Shown here: positions 35,523-47,647 of the stretch, one piece after another | How positions within the stretch are numbered: the stretch's first letter is position 1 | How the letters are laid out: the number at the start of each line of letters is the position of its first letter | Assembly: GCF_019703515.2 (NCBI RefSeq) | Contig: NC_059374.1 | Coordinates: forward strand, 21,012,595-21,076,594 | DNA length: 64,000 nt | Reading direction: 5' to 3' | Origin: Myxocyprinus asiaticus | Taxonomy: Eukaryota > Chordata > Actinopteri > Cypriniformes > Catostomidae | Made by a program: the position numbers and the translations under genes | Notes under the pieces: generated by a model | What the model was told of the DNA's origin: nothing | What the model saw: only the letters and a program-made list of their open reading frames with translations | The model's database searches: none

Positions 35523-35956
35523 AAAGACTCCAGTGGTTAAATCCATATCTTCAAAAGCGATATGATAGGTGTGGGTGAGAAACAGATCAATATTTAAGTC
35601 CTTTTTTACTATAAACCTCCACTTTCACTTTCACAAAAGAGAAAGCAAAAGAGGAGATTTATAGTAAAAGGATTGAAATATTGATCTGTTTCTCACCCAG
35701 ATTGACTGCATCGCTTCAGAAGACATAGACTAAACCACTGGAGTCATATGGATTACTTTTATACTGCCTATATGTGATTTTTCAGCTTGAAAGGTCTGGT
35801 CACTATTCACTTGCATTGTATGGACCTACAGATCTTAAATATTTTTCTAAAAATCTTCATTTGTGTTCAGCAGATGAAAGAAAGTCATACACATCTGGGA
35901 TGGCATGAGGGTGAGTAAATGATGAGAGAATTTTCATTTTTGGGTGAACTATCCCT
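35523..35956. mobile_element. TTAA MITE (family A), left arm truncated
   Basis: It contains the central part and full right arm, ending GGGTGAACTATCCCT|TTAA at 35957-35960. Used above as the uninterrupted reference for the Harbinger-like insertion site. Confidence 0.8.
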
Positions 35957-35960
35957 TTAA

Positions 35961-37301
35961 TTACACATGTATATAGATCTATAAAGATTCTACAACCCTT
36001 TTATACCCTTTATATAAAAAAGGCTGTGAAAAGAGTGATAATCGATGTCAATTTCAAAAGATTTTCTTGGATTATTTTGGGTGTGAAGGGCATAAATTGG
36101 TTGATTCATTTGTAAACAAAAAACATTGCTCAATGTTCTTAATTGTACTTTTATTTTAGTATTTTTAGCCATTATGACAAACAAAGGACAGGCGTTTTAT
36201 GATTACACAGTGTTGTTCTCAACAAAAATATTTTAATATTAAAGGGTGCACCAGTGAGAGAAGGTTGAATCTGGGTTTTACAGCAGTATATTAATCCATG
36301 CAAAGCTAGACCCTAGTATATTGAGGGACACAATATTAGCATGCCAAAGGACCAATGCTTAATCTGACGCTTGTCATAATGGCACAATAACAAATGGCAA
36401 GAGCAACTATTCGAGCCTGTTATTTTTCATTAGAAGCTGATATTTAGCTCCCTGCTTGATTGTATGAATCCATTCACGTATTCTCTCAAAATAGCAATTT
36501 GTGTTGAAGCTTTTATGCAAGAGAAAAGCTGTATCTATTTCAAAGCATTGAATGTGGCAGTCTGTCTCGGGGAGCACACTGCTGTGTTCTCTCAGCCTGG
36601 ATTAATATAAAGTAGGACAAATGAAAAATAAAACTTGCTTAAAAGGCTCTAGACCCAGCTGTCCCTCTTTCTCTCTGTGTGGGATTAAAAAGTAATGATG
36701 CTTCGGAGGCAGCTTTTCCCTAATACTTCTTTCCCCATGCACTCTTATCTTAACCCTCTAAAGGGCTGTTAGGGGATTTCTTGCATGCACAATGTTGTTG
36801 AACATAACTCGCTCACTTTTATCTGCCATATCCTCCATGGTCTTTGTGTTTCATGTATGTGTTAAATTTTAAGTTTTTGCACAGTAGCAACACTATTTGG
36901 CTTTGTGTTTTCAAGTTCTGTCCATTTACTGTTGATTGTTCAAAAGAGCGTATAATGGACCAAAAATGATCAGAATGGAATTCTTGTTGGAACTGAGGGA
37001 AATTCTCACAACATATACTGTGTGAAATGTTAGTTCACAGGGTACGGGGGTTCGAGTCCTGCCTGTGTCATAAGTCCATTCCTCTTTTCCCGTATTTACT
37101 GTCTACTCTATACTGTTTTATTAATAAAGCCAAGCACACAATACAAGATAGAAGCTCTTTAGATGTTTTTAGTCTGTACTAAAAACTTGCTGAAGCTCTA
37201 CTTGAGTGCGCACTTGGGAGACAAACTGCAACTACAGTCGCAGATGCTACGATCGATTTCAAACAAATTTTAACTTGTTTGAAATCTGGTTGGTAATATC
37301 T
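35961..37301. other. No gene seen
   Basis: Unique-looking sequence. GGGTTCGAGTCCTGCC near 37050 resembles a pol III B box but has no tRNA fold around it. Confidence 0.35.
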
Positions 37302-38359
37302 AGCTGGGTTTCCATTGAAATGTTTTGCATTTTTTAAGCGCATTTTTAAAAAACGAATCGTTGAAAGTTTCCATCCACTACGTCATGTGCATTATCTAGA
37401 GGGAGCTGTCTAGTCTTAATAGAGCAGCTGTAGTTTGTTCAATAAAATGCTGTCAGGAGACACTGCAGAATAAGTGTAATATCTGATATAATGAGTGCTG
37501 AAATGGCTGCGATGCCCAAATGCCTCCAGCCTCTGCATACCTGGGAGCGCCCGCTCTCAAAACTGTTCTGGCGGATTGTGAGGACCAGTTTTAATGACCA
37601 GCTGTGGGTTAAACACTTGCGAATGTCAAGGGCTATGTTCGAAGAATTGTGTGCCTAGATTGGACCCTCTCGTCGGGCCAGTCACATCAAGCTTTTGCAC
37701 ACTCATAACACGTGCACAAATTGTCAAAACACTTCATCTGTAATGAGGGATAGCAAGACAAACGGACCCAAGAGTAGAGGAACAGTTCAAAGGAATTATT
37801 AACAACAAATATGAGCAGTCACTGAGTTGCAGAATGTCGAAGATCCCGGCACTGGCTACAGCAGCGGGAAGCGATCTCCGATAAGTGTGCGTGCCGTGGC
37901 CGCTCAAGGGGCAATCTGTATTCGTAGGATGAGTGTGCAAATATCTAGCACAAAACAATCTAGCAAAGATACTGAGAGAACAAAGAACTTAAGAAGGGAG
38001 TGAATTAGGGTAGAACAGGTGTTGCTCGGCATGCTAATCAGTGGCATGATCAGCATTCCCCCGGGAACAATCAATGTTCCCATGCCTGCGAGACATGTGG
38101 GAGAGAAAATGACAAAACAAACAAAACAAACCGGCAAACTCACCGGAGCCATGGCATCATCGTTTTGCGAATAAACTCTTTCCATCACCTTAATGCACAT
38201 TTTAACTAATGTGAAACTCTATAAAATCCACCTCTGCCTAGCACAATACATTTTAAGTGAATTTTGAGAGTTTATTTGCATATCAAGCGTTTACATTCAG
38301 GATTTTTTTTATGTGCAGTTTCAAAAAGCACATAAAAATTGTTGGATGGAAACACAGCT
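37302..38359. mobile_element. TIR element interrupted by a solo LTR
   Basis: Inverted ends AGCTGGGTTTCCATTG and (reversed) AGCTGTGTTTCCATCCAAC, with subterminal ATGTGC/AAAGCGC motifs. The superfamily is unclear. Contains a 418-bp LTR at 37739. Confidence 0.55.
37739..38156 (-). mobile_element. Solo LTR, 418 bp
   Basis: TG…CA ends, exact 5-bp duplication TCATC at 37734-37738 and 38157-38161. On the minus strand the end reads CTCTTGGGTCCGTTTGTC, similar to the GCGTTTGGGTCCTGAG end of the LTR at 38605, so both are probably Ty3-like. No internal region. Confidence 0.75.
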
Positions 38360-38604
38360 TCTGATCCATTTTTAAATGCAACAGTGCATGAAATGAAGCT
38401 AATGTTGCTAGCAGTGTCTGTGTTCACGTACTTGTGCCGCATATGTTTTGGTCTTAAGTCTTTAAATGTGCGCAGAGTAACGGCCTTAAGTCATGTAGTG
38501 TACGCTTGGAATAAAGGGAATTCTTTAAATAAATAAAAAAAAGGAATTCTTGTCATTCGTAGATAGAAAATGAAGTCTTAGAGTAGACTTTATCAGGCTG
38601 AAAG

Positions 38605-39448
38605 TGTCACGGTCCTGTCACTCTGTCAGTCTGGGTTTTTGTCTGACAGTATCGTGGCATCATCATCCCATGTCTGTCTTGTGTTTCATTGTCTGTCTTT
38701 GTGTGATCGCACAGTTTTGTTGTATTCCCTGCTGTGCGCTCTTGTTTCATGTTGGGAGCACGGTGTCTGGATCCTGACTTCCTGTCTGGTTCGGTTTCGG
38801 TCTGTGTCGGGATCTGGACACTTGTGCTTCATGTCTGTCTGTTATTGACGTGGGTGCATCGCGCTTATGTCATTTTGGCAGCATACACTCACGTCAATAG
38901 TTTGTCTGTCTCTCACAAACATGGTTGTTTGTCGGTTGGCATGGGAGTGTATTGCCTTATTGTCTTGGCGATATGCGCTCATGCCATTCAGGTGTTTTGT
39001 CTTGTGAGAGCACGTGGCTTTGTTAAGTTTCTGTATCGCCATGTGTCTCTCTGTCTTATGTCATACCCCGCCTCCTTGTTTGCTTATTATAAGTTAATTT
39101 GCCTCACCTGTCCCCTGTTAACCTGTTTGATTTCTCTCCCTATTTTAGTGCCAGTCTAGTGCCAGTTCATCTTGTTTCCAGTCTAGTTTGTTCAGTCGGT
39201 GTTGGTCTGATGTTCAGTCGGTCTAGATTGTTTCTTATCAGTCTAGTTTCCCATCCCTGTTCGGTCCGGTTGGTCCTGGTCCCTGTTTCGTATGCCCCAG
39301 CCCCTCTTCAGTTAGCTCTGCCCTGGATTTGTTTGTTTTCACCCTTGTAGGATCTTTAGTTTGTTTTTTTATTTATTTTTGTATATAAATAAATTCTTTT
39401 TTTCACTCTGCGTTTGGGTCCTGAGCCTCATTCTCTGCATTTGTGTCA
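38605..39448 (+). mobile_element. Solo LTR, 844 bp
   Basis: TGTCACGGTCCTGTCAC…TTTGTGTCA with exact 5-bp duplication GAAAG (38600-38604, 39449-39453). An AATAAA signal is at 39389, followed by GCGTTTGGGTCCTGAGCC near the end, the style of fish Ty3/gypsy LTRs. The ORFs inside it are not genes. Confidence 0.8.
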
Positions 39449-39453
39449 GAAAG

Positions 39454-40966
39454 GAAGTAAACACAAACAATGTGCAGATTAACCCAGTGTGGGTGGGGGT
39501 GTTGAGTCTCTATATGAGAGCCAATGTAGCATGGGATTAGCCCACCTCTGGGATGGATTTATTTATGTGGCTCTGAAATGAACAATAACAACATACTGTG
39601 TCATCTACACACAGCCATGTGTCTTAATCGTGGCTTGTCATAACCCCATACAATCACATACACTTTCATGCATTGACGTACAGTATAATTACACATTAGG
39701 AGCTAACATAATTTTGCATGTAATTATATGTATGCACCTCGTCAAGGTGTTGGAGTGCCTCGCTTCAACCTGAAACATTTCAAAAGTCTCCACCTAATCT
39801 CATACTCGCACACACATAAACGCAGACAGATGGCCACTTGTCAAAACGACACCTATTATTCAGGTTAGAATGATTGCCCTTATAGGATCAACATGTGAGT
39901 CACTAACGGGCGAAAGAGTCGTGGGTCTGCAAAGTGCGGGATGCAAATGAGCCACCGTGTAAAAAGAAGAAGCAGGAGTGCATGGTGATACAGTGGTGGG
40001 CTATTAATAATGTACATCCCAACAGGCTTGTCATTTACCATCATTCCATGATCTCTACAGGGGGTGTAGAAGAAAGAATCCTGGCCTTTTGAAATGAGAC
40101 AGACCTGTGTGAGGTGCAGCCTGGGAAATGTCCTTTCATTTCCATAACTCAAAAGCATAGGACTGCATTATCGGAATACCGGTGATCACATTTAGACAAA
40201 CAAGCCATAATGGGAACAGCAGGGAATAAGATTGGGTCATGGTCATCCCAGGGGTTCCATGCGACATCATCAACATACACGACAACCTTATGACAAATCT
40301 CATTCACATGGTATAGCCCAAATTATTGAAGTGATTTATGAAAACAATGGGTATGTAATATAAAACCTAGAAAGCGTTTCAGCGCCTTCCCATCCAGACA
40401 GCAAGCCCAAAATCTCTCAGTTGTTTTTTTTTTTTTTTCTAATAATATTAAGATTATGGAGACTTTTGCCAAACTCTCTAGCTTCTCAGATTTTTATCAT
40501 AGGAAAAGTCTCACAGGTGTCTCGTCTTTTAGAAGAGATCTCAACCATGTCAAACAAACAAAAATTTCACCTAATTCTTACAATAACAGATTAATTTGCA
40601 GCTCTACTCTTGCTGTAAGTCAGTTACCTCATTGGTCTATTGTTGTTTCTTCTAAGGAATTTTATGAGACACAGTTTTGAGACAAAGTTGACACTTGTAT
40701 GAAGCATAAATGAGAACTATTATAGATTTAGGTCACTAATGCTGCCTTTTTTTTTTTCTTTTTCCTTTTTTTTTTACAATGAAAGTAAATGTGACTAAGG
40801 CTGTAAGTCACTAACATACTGCCTAACATCTTCTTTTGTATTCCACAGAAGAAAGAAAGCCCAACCATGTTTCATGACAAGTCATAATAATAGTATATTG
40901 ATATGGCAAAATCGTAAAAATTGTTTGAGTTGGCTCCCATGGAGAAAAACTAATGAACTAATGAAC
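39454..40966. other. No gene seen
   Basis: Unique-looking. T-rich runs near 40423 and 40748; a family B-like scrap (AAGAAAGAAAGCCCAACCATG) near 40850. Confidence 0.35.
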
Positions 40967-40969
40967 AAT

Positions 40970-41734
40970 AGCTGCTTTTCCACTATCGGGCCAGTGTGAG
41001 CCAGGGCTATGAACTGGTCAGCCGGGGCTAGTAGCTTTGGACCTTGAGCTGCAATACCAAAATATATCTGCATTCCCACCATCGGGCCAATAGCCACTCA
41101 GCGTTGCTCTAAAACCCGCCCTGATGCCAATGTCACACACCCCGCTCATTTCAAAAGCATGACGGAAGCTCAAGCTGAGGTATCATGTTATCTAGTTATC
41201 TAGAATATCGAGTTAATATCGTATGTAAACATTAGCTAGCTAGCAAGATAAGTTAGCATTGACAACTCACCGACTGTAACTGCCATGGTGATCTGAGTGG
41301 TCTCTCCACTAACAGTTTGACAATGTCCCAGCACACCGTCTAAAACCCTAACCCCAACCATGGAAAGTTCTTCCTTTGGGCATTGGGCACTGTCCATTGT
41401 GCGTTGTAACAGATTTGTACTGTGCCTACAATTTTTTTTTTTTTCCTGAATCTGTACTGTTGTGTGCTGGATACACAACCCGGGAAGTTTGCCGATCTTG
41501 GTGCTGAACCTCTTACCTGATCTGAGCTAAACTTCGCCTTTGACATTGACCACGCCTCAATCCCCAGCTGGTCTTGTTTGGCTCAAGGGTAATCAGCGGG
41601 CCAAAGGCCATTGGCCGTTAGCCCCGACGAAGCCCCGACAAGGCATGATGAAACCTCAGATGTGACAGTGGAAATGCAACTGGCCTGACATGCACTAGCA
41701 CGGCCTCATTTGGCCCCATAGTGGAAACGCTGCT
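40970..41734. mobile_element. TIR element with possible 3-bp duplication
   Basis: Ends AGCTGCTTTTCCACTATCGG and (reversed) AGCAGCGTTTCCACTATGGG, with AAT at 40967-40969 and 41735-41737. No coding capacity. The three-base duplication suggests Harbinger-like, with low certainty. Confidence 0.6.
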
Positions 41735-41737
41735 AAT

Positions 41738-43336
41738 GTTATTACGATTTTCCCTAAGTTTAACCCCTAACCCAATCATAAACCTAACCATAAAGTGTAA
41801 CCCCTTACACAAACCCTAAACCTAACCATCTTTTTTTTATAGACAACTCACTGTTGTGTACCACAAGAACACAAAGAGAAACATCAGGGCTTTGAACAAG
41901 CGTTATTAGATTTTTTGTTTAGATTTGATTTAAGTTTAACCCCAAACCTAAACCTAACCATATAGTGTAGCCCCTAAATCTAACCATTATTTAAAAAAAA
42001 ACAAAAAAACTTTTGTTTACCACAGAAGAAAGAAATTTTAACAAGATGATTGAAGCATATTGCAGGTTATTGACATACATCAGTCATTTGTATTGAATGA
42101 GTAAGAATGCAATGAGAAATGAAATTTGTTCACAGACATTTCCTTTCTCAAAATAAAGTGTTTTATAAAGGAGCCTATAGCTAAAATGTGATTCCAATAT
42201 TGTATCGATTTGAAATTCTGTTTGTTGATTGGTTGATTTCTATGGGATAAAAAACTTTCATGATATCTTACGATTTCACTATCTCGTATTGTTATGAGAG
42301 TATATTGGGAAGTCAGAGAGATTTTGAGCAACAAGAGAGTGAGTAAGTGATGACAGAATTTTAATTTCTGGGTGAACTATCCCTTTGAGTATACTGTGAT
42401 ATGACAGCAAAATTCTCCTCTGGGAAATCTAGGTAGGCAACTCACTACATTTTGAGACCAAGCCAATGTGTAAGGAAGATGGTTTCTTCTAATTCATATC
42501 AATTATTTCCATAAATAATTGTAGCTACTTCAGTAATTGGCTTTTACAGCATATGTAAGGGATGATGATGATTTTGCTCTATAAGGTCGGCTCTGAGTGG
42601 AAGGTAGCAAAGCAGAATTAAATAGTGGCCGAAATGTTTTCTACTGGTCATATGACCCACCCTGGCTTTCAGCTGTATCTAATGAGTCTCTCTGATCATG
42701 TCAGTCACCATAAATTACTAAAAATCAAGCTGTGTTCCTGCTTTATATTAAAGTGTAGAGGATGAGAAGGGAAAGAATGGCTTCCTACACATACCGCTGA
42801 AAGGGACAAACCATGTCAGAACCAAACGTGTATTATTCTTTCCTATAACTAGGCATGTGGTATTGCCGAGGGCACTTATGAGCTTTGTGTGCGGGCTGGC
42901 CAGCTCTAGGTAAACGGTGACACTATTTTCCCCTCTCTTTTCCTAACCAGCACTCATGAATTACACATGGCTTTGACTCCTAAAAAATGCAACATGCTGT
43001 GGGCTGTTTGGGAACAGCCTGTCCTTGTCCTTGCTTGTGCATATGCCTCCTGCGAGTTATATTCTGTTCTGTAGGTTACAGGGAACCACAGTGGACTGTG
43101 GGGGACAGAGAGTATGCAGACACTGCCAATTTGAAAGCTCATGCATGCATTTATGTATTACACTACTGTATGTATATTTTAGTTTGAGGCCCACCAGTGA
43201 CCCACGGCATCAGCTTAGCTCTTACTGGCATTCACAAGGCAGCAGAATGGTAGTGAGTGCCAAATACGGTTATGTTCACACACAGTTTGATTATAAACTA
43301 GAGTGACAACAGCATTCTATAACCAAATGGACTCCC
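41738..43336. other. No gene seen
   Basis: CCTAACC-rich patches at 41770-41830 and 41940-41990. A family A/B right end (GGGTGAACTATCCCTTTGAG) is at 42370-42389. Confidence 0.4.
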
Positions 43337-43340
43337 TTAA

Positions 43341-44182
43341 AGGTGCACTCAGTAACTTTTTTGTTTGTGTCTTCTTGGACTTACACTAAAACCTAGCGGC
43401 TTGGATGCAGCATCATTCAAACACAGTTGTTTTCAGGTTTACATGCCATTGTAGAAATGAAGTATTCACAGTCAGCCATAATTACTTTGAACTTGAGTGA
43501 ATGTGCCAAATAAAAGGATGGTTACTGAGATTAAGCGAGTAGTATTCGGCTGGTCATGTGATTCTACTATAATACTATAATAGTATGTCTATGCAATACA
43601 CACAATAACACAGTAAATTAAAAACATAAAATGAGGATTCAGTAATGATGGGATAAAATATACTTTATTAAACATGAAAATAATATGCTTAAATATGCAA
43701 TATAACAATTACAAGAAGTTAATTTCAGAAGTCATAAATAATCATGTTACAGTAACTTCCCCCGACAACTTAGATACATTGTGATCGATTAACACATGAG
43801 TAATGTTCGATTCATAAAAGAATGACAAGCAATATTAGCTTCAACAACTCTATCAGGCAACATATCCAAGCAACTTTGCCAAACGAATAACAGATAAACA
43901 TCCATCCAGATTGCTGCGATGCTGTCCTGAGCTATATGAGTGTAACTGACTGAACTGAACGTAGTTTCTCCAGCCAGAACATGAGACAGGCGGTACTTCT
44001 TTTCTGTTTTACATACATGATGAAATGACACAATCATGAAATGATGTAAATTCAAATCATTTTTATAGGCTTACTGTAGTGAATTGGGGTAAGAACATTG
44101 TTTTGAACACTGATTGTTTATGTGCTCAATCAATAATGGCAATTTGTTCATTTTTAACCAAACAATCTTACATAGTGCAGAT
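43341..44182. mobile_element. TTAA-flanked TIR element (family C)
   Basis: TTAA at 43337-43340 and 44183-44186; ends AGGTGCACTCAGTAACTTTT and (reversed) ATCTGCACTATGTAAGATTG. Related sequence occurs at 6650-6998 and 55549-56110. Non-coding. Confidence 0.65.
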
Positions 44183-44186
44183 TTAA

Positions 44187-46177
44187 TATTTGACGAATTA
44201 ACCTGGTTGGACTTGTTTATTAAATAATCTTGTGTCAATTGTGATAAGACTTTCTGGTGTAATGGAAGTCGCAATCTTTGAAATTTAATTTCCTCAGTGC
44301 TACTCATGGCTTTCGTGAAAAAAGAGGCTTGACTTTATTCTCTAATACAGATGGAATTTGAGGCGCTCATGTTGGCTATTAAATGAACAAAGCAATTCTA
44401 TATGTAAATATGGTTGTCAATCCCAAACACTGTGACTGTGTGGATGTAGTCATTATCACAGTGGGCGTCTCTTATCTACTTTGGATCTGGGTGGGTTGGT
44501 GGGTGTCCAGTGGGGGAAGATGTCTGTGTCATTTGTGCCATTTTTTGGGCTCTTTTCTACAACATCTGCACTCTCTATTTTTCTCAAACAAGCTTTTGTT
44601 CACTAGGGAGTCTTGTGCTTTGTTTGTACACTGTTATGGAGAGTGGCCCAAGGGAATGAGTGGACGCTCATTTTACAGTGACAGCCAACCATGAGGGAGT
44701 CAGCAGCTCATATGGCCAAAGGGGGGAAATGGACAATTGAATAATTTTATAGTCAGTTAGTTTTATTATCCATCTTGGCTATGTGGTATGAGTGGTGTTA
44801 TTGTTTTAGCTAAATGTCAAATCTGTTGTGGAATTTACTTTCATATTCAGCTGCATAGAATCTATTAAATGTAAAATTAATGCAAATTATGTATTTAACA
44901 GCAGTGATTCCCAACCCAGGGTAAATGTGTTTGTCAGGGGGTACTCCAGTAGGTTCCAGGGGGTACTTGAAAAGATTTTAATTTGTTAACCCTATAAAAC
45001 AGAAATTATGACTTAAAATAAAAATATTAGGGCTGTCAATAGATTAAAATAATTAACCATGATTAATCTCTTTTTTTTATTGTTTTATTTTTTTATATGT
45101 TGACACCTTCACCAGGAGCTTTTATTATGAAACTGGAAGTGCAACGTTTGTTTGACAGTTATAAGTTTTGCATCTTGTGAATGCTGTCAAACTCTCCTTT
45201 ACTGTGCCACGTTTGTAGATTTGTATAATAACTTTTTAGCGTTTACTAATGTTTTGAATTGCGTGAATGCTTGAACCTGCAGTATTTCACAATGCAGGTG
45301 AACTGCGCTAAAAACACAAGCCCATGAGCCCCGCCGCCCCTGCGTGTGCACAGATCAGTGCGTCACCGGTTCATTCCGAAGGCCACACAGACCATGATTA
45401 TCTGTCTTTGATCACAGCCTTTGGCAGTTTAATAAATCAAATCTCCATTTTGATGTTATTTTGATTAATTATACAGCCCTGAAGAATCGTGAAATTAGTC
45501 TACTGATGCACTCTATGAAACTTAATGGCCAAATAAAAGACTTATTAAAATCATCGCGATATTCACAATATTATTGAATTTTATATCTTCAGCAAAATCG
45601 TCGCAATTATATCTTGGGTATTTGATGTATCGCCCAGCCCTTTGTATTGCCACTTTTCGTTGCCACTATTTTTAAACAAAGTCGACATACCGGCTCGTTC
45701 ATGTTAATGGACTCCTCTCTCATTCGGCTTAAACCCAAATGTTCCCACACTGGAGCTGTGGAGTGTGGCTTTGAAACCACGTCCATTTGGACTTATTCTT
45801 CCAAACTTTCTGGCTGGAATTATGGAGTCGTCGGGGAATTAAAACACCAATTAGCCTCGAGTAACATATTATAATATTCACCTGTCGCTGTCCGCTCTGT
45901 GTGTGTGTGTGGAGGAGCTGCCTGAGCCCCACCTCCAACACAGAGAGCAGATGAGAGGACAGAAGCAGGGCGACTGGCTAAAATGTTGGTGACATTCATT
46001 CTTATGTAAACAAACACACATGTAAACACAATGGGCAATATCGAGGTCAGCAAAAATGATCGAGGTCATGTCCATATATCATATGATAAGTCAATAACGT
46101 AATTATCGTGACAGGCCTAGTTACGATCAGGTATAAACAGTGATGTGTCTCGTCTTCCTACTTGTGATTGGATCGCC
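44187..46177. other. No gene seen; ends of unidentified repeats
   Basis: GGGCTGTCAATAGATTAAAA at 45029 and TTAATTATACAGCCCT at 45465 may be the two ends of one small element. TATCGCCCAGCCC at 45630 is the end of another. No genes. Confidence 0.4.
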
Positions 46178-46190
46178 CAAAATGCATCTT

Positions 46191-46618
46191 TTTTAAATTT
46201 ATATTTTATTTTATCCCCTTTTCTCCCCAATTTTGGAATGCCCAATTCCCATTACTTACTAGGTCCTCATGGTGGCACGGTTACTCGCCTCAATCCGGGT
46301 GGCGGAGGACAAGACTCAGTTGCCTCCACTTCTGAGACAGTCAATCCGCGCATCTTATCACGTGGCTCAATGTGCATGACACCGCGGAAACTCACAGCAT
46401 GTGGAGGCTCATGCTACTCTCCGTGATCCATGCACAACTTACCACCTGCCCCATTGAGAGAAGAACCACTTAATCGTGACCACAAGGAGGTTAGCCATGC
46501 GACTCTACCCTCCCTAGCAACCGGGCCAATTTGGTTACTTAGGAGACCTAGCTGGAGTCACTCAGCACACCATGGGGTGGTAGTCAGCGTCAATACTCGC
46601 TGAGCTACCCAGGCCCCC
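46191..46618 (-). mobile_element. tRNA-derived SINE, full length
   Basis: Minus strand: GGGGGGCCTGGGTAGCTCAG head, the body shared with 19790 and 25757, then an A-rich tail. Flanked by an exact 13-bp duplication CAAAATGCATCTT (46178-46190, 46619-46631). It lacks a short B-box segment (the GAGTTCGAATCC part) compared with 26100. Confidence 0.9.
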
Positions 46619-47301
46619 CAAAATGCATCTTAATACCATGTGTAAACAGCGCCTAAGATATAGAATTCTTGTTATCTTTTAAAAAACTGGCCCCATTTAA
46701 ACCTTGGATAGCATTAATACCTTGCAGTCAAATGTGTCTCCACTGTAATTGATAGAGATCTGATCAAAGTTACCTGCACAAAATGGAAAGCACTACTATT
46801 CCAATGAAATAATTCATGAGATATTGTTCATTGCTTGGGTGACAAGATTCCAGGTGGGGAGTGTATGTTGTGTCCTTCACATTGCAATGGCAGGATAAAC
46901 AGAAAAAGGCAAGAAACCGCAACACAGCACTTAAACAACGAATGACTGTAGGGTAACCTCATCATATAATTAATTACTTATCGATAACATTCTGATCACA
47001 ATGCATCTTGGGTGCATTTACACCTGTCATTTAATGTGGTCAACTTCAATCCGATAGCAATCCGATCACCGAAAACTAGGCTTGGGATCGATGCCGTTAT
47101 ATCAATATATATCGGGATTTTATAAATACAATTTTTATAAATCGAGATATAAATAGGGCTGCTCATTGCACAATAGTCTTTGTTTTTTCAAGCATATTTC
47201 ACAACACAACTTTGGTAAAGTGTGTTGTGCACCGAACACGTCTGGTGGATGACATGGCGCATTCTAAAATTTGAAACGTCCTGGTTACTTTCGTAACCTC
47301 C

Positions 47302-47647
47302 TGTAAAGGTTTTTGCCAGGGAGGACACGGGGAACCAGGTTTCTTTCACTCAGGTAGGGTCTTTAATGGAGTTACAGGGTTGCCAAAACACGTCAGCTTC
47401 ACGCTCTCACAATACTCTTTAGCTTCTCAGTAAGATTCTAGCTTCACAATAACACTTTAGTTTCACAAAGAGCTTAAAGACCCAGACTTTCTCTCTCTGG
47501 TCTGCTGGTGGTGTGGCACTTTTATGCCGCTCTCCCCATGCTCACTGTAATTAGAGACAGGTGTTAGACATAATTTAGCTCAGGACACGCGCCCTTACCG
47601 CTTTCTCTCTCTCTGGACGGACGCTTGACCACGATCCCGGTGTCACA
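47302..47647 (-). mobile_element. Solo LTR, 346 bp, inside the DIRS end
   Basis: Minus strand TGTGACACCGGGATCGTG…AAAACCTTTACA, with a TATA-like GGCATAAAAGTG and a CCATTAAAGA polyadenylation-like signal. The 5-bp flanks CCTCC (47297-47301) and CCTCT (47648-47652) differ by one base. Removing it restores the DIRS end to match the complementary region at 47915. Confidence 0.8.

Noticed and set aside
37040..37075. B-box-like GGGTTCGAGTCC
   Set aside because: No A box or tRNA fold upstream.
38734..39159. 141-codon + strand ORF with hydrophobic segments
   Set aside because: Lies wholly inside a solo LTR with exact target duplications; no family features.
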